A stretch of 64,000 nt of DNA. Origin: Colletes latitarsis (taxonomy: Eukaryota; Arthropoda; Insecta; Hymenoptera; Colletidae). Where the stretch lies: contig NW_027488369.1 in NCBI RefSeq assembly GCF_051014445.1, positions 13,348,001 through 13,412,000 of the forward strand, given 5' to 3'. Positions within the stretch are counted from its first letter, which is position 1. The number at the start of each line of letters is the position of its first letter. The translations under genes were made by a program, and so were the position numbers. Positions 35,601-47,800 of this stretch are shown in pieces. Under the pieces are notes generated by a model, which was not told where the DNA came from, ran no database searches, and worked only from the letters and a program-made list of their open reading frames with translations.

Positions 35601-38314
35601 TGAAACAGTCCATTAAACCTGGTTTGGATCAATATTTTAGAGGATAACGCAAGTTTGGTCTGGGATAGGTCTGGGATTTGCCCCCATCAGACTCATACTA
35701 TCGCATATTTCTTATACTTCATGGCTATATCCTGGGATATTTCTGGATTGCATCACGTAGTAATGTGGTACCACACTGAAACAATCAATTAAACCTGGTT
35801 TCGCTCAATATTTTAGAAGATGACGCGTGTTAGGTTTAGGTTAGGCCTGGGATTTGCCCTCATCAGGGTCATACTTTCACAGTTTTAACATGCATGTTGA
35901 CCTGATCGAGGGTTTTTTCTGCTTTGGATCACGTAGTAAAGTGGTACCACAACTAAAACAGTCAATTAAACCTGGTTTCGATCACTATTTTAGAGGATAA
36001 CGCAAGTTAGGTCTGGGATAGGTCTCGGATTATCCCTCATCAGACTCATACTTTCGCACACTTCACATACTCTTTGACAAGATCCAGGGTTTTTTTCTGG
36101 TTTGGATCACGTAGTAATGTGGTACCACACTGAAACAGTCGATTAATCCTGGTTTCGATTAATATTTTTGAGGATAACGCATGTTAGGTCTGGGATAGGT
36201 CTGGGATTTGCCCTCATCAGACTCATACTTTCGCAGTTTTAACATGCATGTTGACCTGATCGAGGGTTTTTTCTGCTTTGGATCACGTAGTAAAGTGGTA
36301 CCACAATGAAACAGTCAATTAAACCTGGTTTCGATCAACATTTTAGAGGATAACGAAAGTTATGTCTAGTTTAGGCCTGGGATTTGCCCTCATCAGACTC
36401 ATACTTTCGCATACTTCACATACTTATTGAACAGATCCTGGGTTTTTTTCTGCTTTGGATCACGTAGTAAAGACGTACCACACTGAAGCAGTCCATTAAA
36501 CCTGGTTTGGATCAATATTTTAGAGGATAACGCATGTTAGGTTTGGGTTAGGTCTAGGATTTGCCCTCATCAGGCTGATACTTTCGCATATTTCTCATAC
36601 TTCATGGCTAGATCCTGGGCTGTTTCTGGATTGTGTCACGTAGTAATGTGGGACCACACTGAAACAATCAATTAAACCTGGTCTTGATAAATATTTTAGA
36701 GGATAACGCATGTTAGGTCTGGGATAGGTCTGGGATTTGCCCTCATCATACTCATACTTTCGCACACTTCACATGCTCGTTGAACAGATCCTGGATTATT
36801 TTCTGGTTTGGATCACATAGTAATGTGGTACCACACTGGAACAGTCGATTAAACCAGGTTTTGATCAATATTTTTGAGGACAACGCATGTTAGGTCTAGT
36901 TTAGGCCTGGGATTTGCTCTCATCAGACTCATTCTTTCGCATACTTCAAATACTTGTTGAACAGGTCCTGGGTTTTTTTCTGGTTTGGATCACGTAGTCA
37001 TGTGGTACCACACTGAAACAGTCGATTAAACCTGGTTTCGATCAATATTTTTGAGGATAACGCATGTTAGGTATAGGTTAGGCCGAGGATTTTCACTCAT
37101 CAGACTCATACTTTCGCATTCTCCACATACTTGTTGAACGGATCCTGGGTTTTTACTGGTTTGGATCACGTAGTAATGTGGGACCTCACTGAAACAGTCC
37201 ATTAAACCTGGTTTGGATCAATATTTTAGAGGATAACGCAAGTTTGGTCTGGGATAGGTCTGGGATTTGCCCCCATCAGACTCATACTATCGCATATTTC
37301 TTATACTTCCTGGCTATTACCTGGGATATTTCTGGATTGCATCACGTAGTAATGTGGGACCACACTGAAACAATCAATTAAACCTGGTCTTGATAAATAT
37401 TTTAGAGGATAACGCATGTTAGGTCTGGGATAGGTCTGGGATTTGCCCTCATCATACTCATACTTTCGCACACTTCACATGCTCGTTGAACAGATCCTGG
37501 ATTATTTTCTGGTTTGGATCACATAGTAATGTGGTACCACACTGGAACAGTCGATTAAACCAGGTTTTGATCAATATTTTTGAGGACAACGCATGTTAGG
37601 TCTAGTTTAGGCCTGGGATTTGCTCTCATCAGACTCATTCTTTCGCATACTTCAAATACTTGTTGAACAGGTCCTGGGTTTTTTTCTGGTTTGGATCACG
37701 TAGTCATGTGGTACCACACTGAAACAGTCGATTAAACCTGGTTTCGATCAATATTTTTGAGGATAACGCATGTTAGGTATAGGTTAGGCCGAGGATTTTC
37801 ACTCATCAGACTCATACTTTCGCATTCTCCACATACCTGTTGAACGGATCCTGAGTTTTTTCTGGTTTGGATCACATAGTAGTGTGGTACCACACTGAAA
37901 CAGTCGATTAAACCTGGCTTCGATCAATATTTTTGAGGATAACGCATGTTAGGTCTAGGTTAGCCCTGGGATTTTCACTCACCAGACTCATACTTTCGCA
38001 TTTTTCACATACTTGTTGAACAGATACAGGGTTTTTTCTGGTTTGGTTCACGTAGTAATGTGGTACCACACTGAAACATTCAATTAAACCTGGTCTTGAT
38101 AAATATTTTAGAGAATAACTCATGTTAGGTTTGGGTTAGGTCTTGGATTTGCCCTCATCAGGCTCATACTTTCGCAGTTTTAACATGCATGTTGACCTGA
38201 TCGAGTGTTTTTTCTGCTTTGGATCACGTAGTAAAGTGGTACCACAACTAAAACAGTCACTTAAACATGGTTTCGATCACTATTTTAGAGGATAACGCAA
38301 GTTAGGTCTGGGAT
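32658..38314. repeat. Satellite array between truncated copies 2 and 3
   Basis: About 32 monomers of the 176-bp family. It contains copy b of the 2.74-kb duplicated block and, from about 36637, a tandem local duplication with a 706-bp offset (four monomers) reaching about 37833. The flank just before copy 3 matches the flank before copy 2, including TACCTGTTGAACGGATCCTG and the variant CCTGGCTTCGATC. I see no gene. Confidence 0.95.
34611..37352. repeat. Duplicated satellite block, copy b
   Basis: Counterpart of 28591-31332 at an offset of 6020 bp. After subtracting the 553 bp that the copy 2 insertion and its duplication add between the blocks, the offset is about 31 monomers. The block ends at ATCACGTAGT, after which copy a continues AAAGTGGTACC and copy b AATGTGGGACC. 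The break thus lies inside a conserved part of the monomer, as expected for unequal crossing-over. Confidence 0.88.
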
Positions 38315-38822
38315 TGGGAGGGGGGTCCTGAGGGGACCCTCCTCCCGCCAGGCGGCGCCGGGTCGGACCGGTTGGGGGTAGGAGTGCCTCCCCCTATCGG
38401 TCCGACGCAAGGGGTGGCACCCTCGGCGGTCTGGTGCGGCCATGAACGCCCGCCCGCCGAGGGGTGGAAACGGGGTCGCGGGCGGTTGCGAGTTGGGGCT
38501 TGCAGCCGCCACTAAACGCGGCCCCGGGACGGATAGCGGCGGGATGGAGTGGCCCCGTCCCGCCGCTATGAGGCAGTGTGTCTACTGGGGGGACCGATTG
38601 TCCCCCCGGGGGATGGGCGCGAAAGCGCGGGCACGGGGAGGATACCAGAAGAATGCTTCGAGCGATTCCCGGTATCCTCCCAAAGCGTGCCGAAGGGTCA
38701 CCGTGGGGTTTTTAGTGGGTAGGTCCCGCGCCTGTCGTTGTACGGGCGCGGGGAATCCCACACACACCTCCCACCTCTCCCCAAGGAGGTGGGAGGGAGT
38801 CTTTCGAAGATTTTCCCCACGA

Positions 38823-38853
<31 letters not shown>
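38315..38853 (+). mobile_element. 5'-truncated R1-clade element, 3' UTR only, copy 3
   Basis: Same boundaries as copies 1 and 2. Target duplications are GTTAGGTCTGGGAT (38301-38314) and GTTAGGTCCGGGAT (38854-38867), the second carrying the same T-to-C change as copy 2. The A tail is 38824-38853. It differs from copy 2 at a visible C-to-T (CCTATCGGTCC) in a stem. The left flank follows copy 2, whereas the right flank follows copy 1 in lacking one extra monomer present after copy 2. Confidence 0.95.
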
Positions 38854-38856
<3 letters not shown>

Positions 38857-41800
38857 AGGTCCGGGATAGGTCTGGGATTAGCCCTCATCAGACTCATACT
38901 TTCGCACACTTCACATACTCGTTGACAAGATCCTGGGTTTTTTTCTGGTTTGGATCACGTAGTAATGTGGTACCACACTGAAACAGTCGATTAAGCCTGG
39001 TTTCGATTAATATTTCTGAGGATAACGCATGTTAGGTCTGAGATAGGTCTGGGATTTGCCCTCATCAGGCTCATACTTTTGCAGTTTTAACATGCATGTT
39101 GACCTGATCGAGGGCTTTTTCTGCTTTGGATCACGTAGTAAAGTGGCACCACACTAAAACAGTCAATTAAACCTGGTTTCGATCAATATTTTAGAGGACA
39201 ACGCATGTTAGGTCTAGGTTAGGCCTGGGATTTGCCCACATCAGGCTCATACTTTCGCATATTTCTCATACTTCATGGCTAGATCCGGGGCTGTTTCTGG
39301 ATTGGATCACGTAGTAATGTGGTACCACACTGAGACAGTCAATTAAACCAGGTTTCGATCAATATTTTTGAGGATAACGCAAGTTAGGTCTGGGATAGGT
39401 CTGGGATTTGCCCTCATCAGGCTCATACTTTCGAGTTTTTCACATACTTGTTGAACTGATCCTGGGTTTTTTCTGGTTTGGATCACGTAGCAATGTGGTA
39501 CCACACTGAAACAGTCGATTAAACCTGGTTTCAATCAATATTTTAGAGGATAATTCATGTTAGGTCTAGGTTAGGTCTGGGATTTGCTCTCATCAGGCTC
39601 ATTCCTTCGCATATCTCTCATACTTGATGGCTAGATCCTGGGCTTTTTCTGGATTGCATCACGTAGTAATGAAGTACAACACTGAAACAGTCAATTAAAC
39701 CTGGTTTCCATCAATATCTTAGAGAACAACGCAAGTTAGGTCTGGGATAGGTCTGGGATTTGCTCTCATCAGGCTCATACTTTCGCATTCTTCCCATACT
39801 TGTTAAACGGTTCCTGGGTTTTTTCCGGTTTGGATCACGTAGTAATGTGGGACCACACTGAAACAATCAATTAAACCTAGTCATGATAAATATTTTAGAG
39901 GATAACGCATGTTAGGTCTGGGATAGGTCTGGGATTTGCCCTCACCATACTCATACTTTCGCACACTTCACAAACTCGTTGAACAGATCCTGGGTTATTT
40001 TCTGGTTTGGATCACATAGTAATGTGTTACCACACTGAAACTGTCGATTAAACCAGGTTTTGATCAATATTTTTGAGGATAACGCATGTTAGGTCTGGGT
40101 TAGGTCTAGGATTTGCCCTCGTCAGGCTCATACTTTCGCATTCTTCCCATACTTGTTAAACGGTTCCTGGGTTTTTTCCGGTTTGGATCACGTAGTAATG
40201 TGGGACCACACTGAAACAATCAATTAAACCTAGTCATGATAAATATTTTAGAGGATAACGCATGTTAGGTCTGGGATAGGTCTGGGATTTGCCCTCACCA
40301 TACTCATACTTTCGCACAATTCACAAACTCGTTGAACAGATCCTGGGTTATTTTCTGGTTTGGATCACATAGTAATGTGGTACCACACTGAAACAGTCGA
40401 TTAAACCAGGTTTTGATCAATATTTTTGAGGATAACGCATGTTAGGTCTAGTTTAGGCCTGGGATTTGCCCTCATCAGACTCATACTTTCACATACTTCA
40501 GATACTTGTTGAACAGGTCCTGGGTTTTTTTCTGGTTTGGATCACGTAGTAATGTGGTACCACACTGAAACAGTCGATTAAACCTGGTTTCCATCAATAT
40601 TTTTTAGGATAACGCATGTTAGGTCTAGGTTAGGCCGGGGATTTTCACTCATCAGACTCATACTTTCGCATTCTTCACATACTTGTTGGACGGATCCTGG
40701 GTTTTTTCTGGTTTGGATCACGTAGTAATGTGGGACCACACTGAAACAATCAATTAAACCTGGTCTTGATAAATATTTTAGAGGATAACGCATGTTAGGT
40801 CTGGGATAGGTCTGGGATTTGCCCTCATCAGACTCATACTTTCGCATACTTCAAATACTTGTTGAACAGGTCCTGGGTTTTTTTCTGGTTTGGATCACGT
40901 AGTAATGTGGTACCACACTGAAACAGTCGATTAAACCTGGTTTCGATCAATATTTTTGAGGATAACGCATGTTAGGTCTAGGTTAGGCCGGGGATTTTCA
41001 CTCATCAGACTCATACTTTCGCATTCTGCACATACTTGTTGGACGGATCCTGGGTTTTTTTTGGTTTGGATCACGTAGTAATGTGGGACCACACTGAAAC
41101 AATCAATTAAACCTGGTCTTGATAAATATTTTAGAGGATAACGCTTGTTAGGTCTGGGATAGGTCTGGGATTTGCCCTCATCAGGCTCATACTTTCGCGT
41201 TTTTCACATACTTGTTGAACAGATCCTGGGTTTTTTCCGGTTTGGGTCACGTAGTAGTGTGGTACCACACTGAAACTGTCGATTAAACCTGGTTTGGATC
41301 AATATTTCAGAGGATAACCCAAGTTTGGTCTGGGATAGGTCTGGGATTTTCACTCATCAGACTCATACCATCGCATTCTTCACATACTTGTTGAACAGAT
41401 CCTGGGTTTTTTCTGGTTTGGGTCCCGTAGTAATGTGGTACCACACTGAAACAGTCAATTAAACCTGGTTTCGATCAATATTTTAGAGAATAATTCATGT
41501 TAGGTCTAGGTTAGGTCTGCGATTTGCTCTCATCAGGCTCATTCCTTCGCATATCTCTCATACTTGATGGCTAGATCCTGGGCTTTTTCTGGATTGCATC
41601 ACGTAGTAATGAAGTACAACACTGAAACAGTCAATTAAACCTGGTTTCCATCAATATCTTAGAGAACAACGCAAGTTAGGTCTGGGATAGGTCTGGGATT
41701 TGCTCTCATCAGGCTCATACTTTCGCGTTTTTCACATACTTGTTGAATAGATCCTGGGTTTTTTCTGGTTTGGGTCACGTAGTAATGTGGTACCACACTG

Positions 41801-44800
41801 AAACAGTCGATTAAACCAGGTTTCGATCAATAATTTTGAGGATAACGCATGTTTGGTCTAGGTTAGGCCTGGGATTTTCACTCATCAGACTCATACATTC
41901 GCATTCTTCACATACTTGTTGAACGGATCCTGGGTTTTTTCTGGTTTGGATCACGTAGTAATGTGGGGCCACACTGAAACAATCAATTAAACCTGGTCAT
42001 GGTAAATATTTTAGAGGATAACGGAAGTTAGGTCTGGGATAGGTCTGGGATTTGCTCTCATCAGACTCATACTTTCGCATACTTCACATACTTATTGAAC
42101 AGATCCTGGGTTTTTTTCTGCTTTGGATCACGTAGTAAAGAGGTACCACACTGAAGCAGTCCATTAAACCTGGTTTGGATCAATATTTTAGAGGATAACG
42201 CATGTTAGGTTTGGGTTAGGTCTAGGATTTGCCCTCATCTGGCTGATACTTTCGCATATTTCTCATACTTCATGGCTAGATCCCGGGCTGTTTCTGGATT
42301 GTATCACGTAGTAATGTGGTACCACGCTGAAACAGTCAATTAAACCTGGTTTCGATCAATATTTTAGAGGATAACGCAAGTTATGTCTAGTTTAGGTCTG
42401 GGATTTGCCCTCATCAGCCTCATACTTTCGCATTCTTCACATACTTGTTGAAAAGATCCTGGGGTTTTTTCTGGTTTGGATCACGTAGTAATGTGGTACC
42501 ACACTGAAACAGTCGACTAACCCTGGATTCGATCAATATTTTTGGGGATAACGCATGTTAGGTCTAGGTTAGGCCGGGGATATTCACTCATCAGACTCAC
42601 ACTTTCGCATTCTTCACATAGTTGTTGAACGGCTCCTGGGTTTTTTCTGGTTTGGATCACGTAGTAATGTGGGACCACACTGAAACAATCAATTAAACCT
42701 GGTCTTGATAAATATTTTAGAGGATAACGCATGTTTGGTCTGGGATAGGTCTGGGATTTGCCCTCATCATACTCATACTTTCGCACACTTCACAAACTCG
42801 TTGAACAGATCCTGGGTTATTTTCTGGTTTGGATCACATAGTAATGTGGTACCACACTGAAACAGTAGATTAAACCAGGTTTTGATCAATATTTTTGAGG
42901 ATAACGCATGTTAGGTCTAGTTTAGGCCTGGGATTTGCCCTCATCAGACTCATACTTTCGCATACTTCAAATACTTGTTGAACAGGTCCTGGGTTTTTTT
43001 CTGGTTTGGATCACGTAGTAATGTGGCGCCACACTGAAACAGTCGATTAAACCTGGTTTCGATCAATATTTTTGAGGATAACGCATGTTAGGTATAGGTT
43101 AGGCCGAGGATTTTCACTCATCAGACTCATACTTTCGCATTCTCCACATACCTGTTGAACGGATCCTGAGTTTTTTCTGGTTTGGATCACATAGTAATGT
43201 GGTACCACACTGAAACAGACGATTAAACCAGGTTTCGGTCAATATTTTTGAGGATAACGCATGTTAGGTCTAGGTTAGGCCGGGGTTTTTCACTCAACAC
43301 ACTCATACTTTCGAATTCTTCACATACTTGTTGAACGGATCCTGGGTTTTTACTGGTTTGGATCACGTAGTAATGTGGTACCACACTGAAACATTCAATT
43401 AAAGCTGGTCTTGATAAATATTTTAGAGGATAACGCATGTTAGGTTTGGGTTAGGTCTAGGATTTGCCCTCATCAGGCTCATACTTTCGCATATTTCTCA
43501 TACTTCATGGCTAGATCCTGGGCTGTTTCTGGATTGTGTCACGTAGTAATGTGGGACCACACTGAAACAATCAATTAAACCTGGTCTTGATAAATATTTT
43601 AGAGGCTAACGCATGTTAGGTCTGGGATAGGTCTGGGATTTGCCCTCATCATACTCATACTTTCGCACACTTCACATACTCGTTGAACAGATACTGGATT
43701 GTTTTCTGGTTTGGATCACATAGTAATGTGGTACCACACTGGAACAGTCGATTAAACCAGGTTTTGATCAATATTTTTGAGGACAACGCATGTTAGGTCT
43801 AGTTTAGGCCTGGGATTTGCCCTCATCAGACTCATTCTTTCGCATACTTCAAATACTTGTTGAACAGGTCCTGGGTTTTTTTCTGGTTTGGATCACGTAG
43901 TCATGTGGTACCACACTGAAACAGTCGATTAAACCTGGTTTCGATCAATATTTTTGAGGATAACGCATGTTAGGTATAGGTTAGGCCGAGGATTTTCACT
44001 CATCAGACTCATACTTTCGCATTCTCCACATACTTGTTGAACGGATCCTGGGTTTTTACTGGTTTGGATCACGTAGTAATGTGGGACCTCACTGAAACAG
44101 TCCATTAAACCTGGTTTGGATCAATATTTTAGAGGATAACGCAAGTTTGGTCTGGGATAGGTCTGGGATTTGCCCCCATCAGACTCATACTATCGCATAT
44201 TTCTTATACTTCATGGCTATATCCTGGGATATTTCTGGATTGCATCACGTAGTAATGTGGTACCACACTGAAACAATCAATTAAACCTGGTTTCGCTCAA
44301 TATTTTAGAAGATGACGCGTGTTAGGTTTAGGTTAGGCCTGGGATTTGCCCTCATCAGGGTCATACTTTCGCAGTTTTAACATGCATGTTGACCTGATCG
44401 AGGGTTTTTTCTGCTTTGGATCACGTAGTAAAGTGGTACCACAACTAAAACAGTCAATTAAACCTGGTTTCGATCACTATTTTAGAGGATAACGCAAGTT
44501 AGGTCTGGGATAGGTCTCGGATTATCCCTCATCAGACTCATACTTTCGCACACTTCACATACTCCTTGACAAGATCCAGGGTGTTTTTCTGGTTTGGATC
44601 ACGTAGTAATGTGGTACCACACTGAAACAGTCGATTAATCCTGGTTTCGATTAATATTTTTGAGGATAACGCATGTTAGGTCTGGGATAGGTCTGGGATT
44701 TGCCCTCATCAGACTCATAATTTCGCAGTTTTAACATGCATGTTGACCTGATCGAGGGTTTTTTCTGCTTTGGATCACGTAGTAAAGTGGTACCACACTA

Positions 44801-47800
44801 AAACAGTCAATTAAACCTGGTTTCGATCAACATTTTAGAGGATAACGAAAGTTATGTCTAGTTTAGGCCTGGGATTTGCTCTCATCAGACTCGTACTTTC
44901 GCATACTTCACATACTTGTTGAACAGATCCTGGGTTTTTTTCTGGTTTGGATCACGTAGTAATATGGTACCACACTGAAACAGTCGATTAAACCTGGTTT
45001 CGATTAATATTTTTGAGGATAACGCATGTTAGGTCTATCTTTAGGCCTGGGATTTGCCCTCATCAGACTCATACTTTCGCATACTTCACATACTTATTGA
45101 ACAGATCCTGGGTTTTTTTCTGCTTTGGATCACGTAGTAAAGAGGTACCACACTGAAGCAGTCCATTAAACCTGGTTTGGATCAATATTTTAGAGGATAA
45201 CGCATGTTAGGTTTGGGTTAGGTCTAGGATTTGCCCTCATCAGGCTGATACTTTCGCATATTTCTCATACTTCATGGCTAGATCCTGGGCTGTTTCTGGA
45301 TTGTATCACGTAGTAATGTGGTACCACGCTGAAACAGTCAATTAAACCTGGTTTCGATCAATATTTTAGAGGATAACGCAAGTTAGGTCTGGGATAGGTC
45401 TGGGATTTTCACTCATCAGACTCATACTTTCGCATTCTTCACATACTTGTTGAACAGATCCTGGGTTTTTTCTGGTTTGGGTCCGGTAGTAATGTGGTAC
45501 CACACTGAAACAGTCGATTAAACCAGGTTTCGATCAATATTTTTGAGGATAACGCATGTTAGGTCTGGGTTAGGTCTAGGATTTGCCCTCGTCAGGCTCA
45601 TACTTTCGCATTCTTCCCATACTTGTTAAACGGATCCTGGGTTTTTTCCGGTTTGGATCACGTAGTAATGTGGGACCACACTGAAACCATCAATTAAACC
45701 TAGTCATGATAAATATTTTAGAGGATAACGCATGTTAGGTCTGGGATAGGTCTGGGATTTGCCCTCACCATACTCATACTTTCGCACACTTCACAAACTC
45801 GTTGAAAAGATCCTGGGTTATTTTCTGGTTTGGATCACATAGTAATGTGGTACCACACTGAAACAGTCGATTAAACCAGGTTTTGATCAATATTTTTGAG
45901 GATAACGCATGTTAGGTCTAGTTTAGGCCTGGGATTTGCCCTCATCAGACTCATACTTTCACATACTTCAAATACTTGTTGAACAGGTCCTGGGTTTTTT
46001 TCTGGTTTGGATCACGTAGTAATGTGGTACCACACTGAAACAGTCGATTAAACCTGGTTTCGATCAATATTTTTGAGGATAACGCATGTTAGGTCTAGGT
46101 TAGGCCGGGGATTTTCACTGATCAGACTTATACTTTCGCATTCTTCACATACTTGTTGGACGGATCCTGGGTTTTTTCTGGTTTGGATCACGTAGTAATG
46201 TGGGACCTCACTGAAACAATCAATTAAACCTGGTCTTGCTGAATATTTTAGAGGATAACGCATGTTAGGTCTGGGATAGGTCTGGGATTTGCCCTCATCA
46301 GGCTCATACTTTCGCGTTTTTCACATACTTGTTGAACGGATCCTGGGTTTTTTCTGGTTTGGATCACGTAGTAATGTGGGACCACACTGAAACAATGAAT
46401 TAAACCTGGTCTTGATAAATATTTTTGAGGATAACGCAAGTTAGGTCTGGGATAGGTCTGGGATTTGCCCTTATCAGGCCCATACTTTCGCGTTTTTCAC
46501 ATACTTGTTGAACAGATCCTGGGTTTTTTCCGGTTTGGGTCACGTAGTAGTGTGGTACCACACTGAAACAGTCGATTAAACCTGGCTTCGAGCAATATTT
46601 TTGAGGATAACGCATGTTAAGTCTAGGTTAGGCCGGGGATTTTCAGTCATCAGACTCATACTTTCGCATTCTTCACATACTTGTAGGACGGATCCTCGGT
46701 TTTTTCTGGTTTGGATCACGTAGTAATGTGGGACCACACTGAAACAATCAATTAAACCTGGTCTTGATAAATATTTTAGAGGATAACGCACGTTTGGTCT
46801 GGGATAGGTCTGGGATTTGCCCCCATCATACTCATACTTTCGCACACTTCACAAACTCGTTGAACAGATCCTGGGTTATTTTCTTGTTTGGATCACATAG
46901 TAATGTGGTACCACACTGAAACAGTAGATTAAACCAGGTTTTGATCAATATTTTTGAGGATAACGCATGTTAGGTCTAATTTAGGCCTGGGATTTGCCCT
47001 CATCAGACTCATACTTTCGCATACTTCAAATACTTGTTGAACAGGTCCTGGGTTTTTTTCTGGTTTGGATCACGTAGTAATGTGGCGCCACACTGAAACA
47101 GTCGATTAAACCTGGTTTCGATCAATATTTTTGAAGATAACGCATGTTAGGTATAGGTTAGGCCGAGGATTTTCACTCATCAGACTCATACTTTCGCACA
47201 CTTCACATACTCCTTGAACAGATCCTGGATTATTTTCAGGTTTGGATCACATAGTAATGTGGTACCACACTGAAACAGTCGATTAAACCTGGTTTCGATC
47301 AATACTCTTGAGGATAACGCATGTTAGGTCTGGGTTAGGTCTAGGATTTGCCCTCATCAGGCTCATACTTTCGCATATTTCTCATACTTCATGGCTAGAT
47401 CCTGGGCTGTTTCTGGATTGTGTCACGTAGTAATGTGGGACCACACTGAATCAATCAATTAAACCTGGTCTTGATAAATATTTTAGAGGATAACGCATGT
47501 TAGGTTTGGGTTAGGTCTAGGATTTGCCCTCATCAAGCTCATACTTTCGAATATTTCTCATACTTCATGGCTAGATCCTGGGCTGTTTCTGGATTGTGTC
47601 ACGTAATAATGTGGTACCACGCTGAAACAGTCAATTAAACCTGGTCTTGATAAATATTTTAGAGGATAACGCTTGTTAGGTCTAGGTTAGCTCTGGGATT
47701 TTCACTCATCAGACTCATACTTTCGCATTCTTCACATACTTGTTGAACAGATACAGGGTTTTTTCTGGTTTGGATCACATAGTAATGTGGCACCACACTG

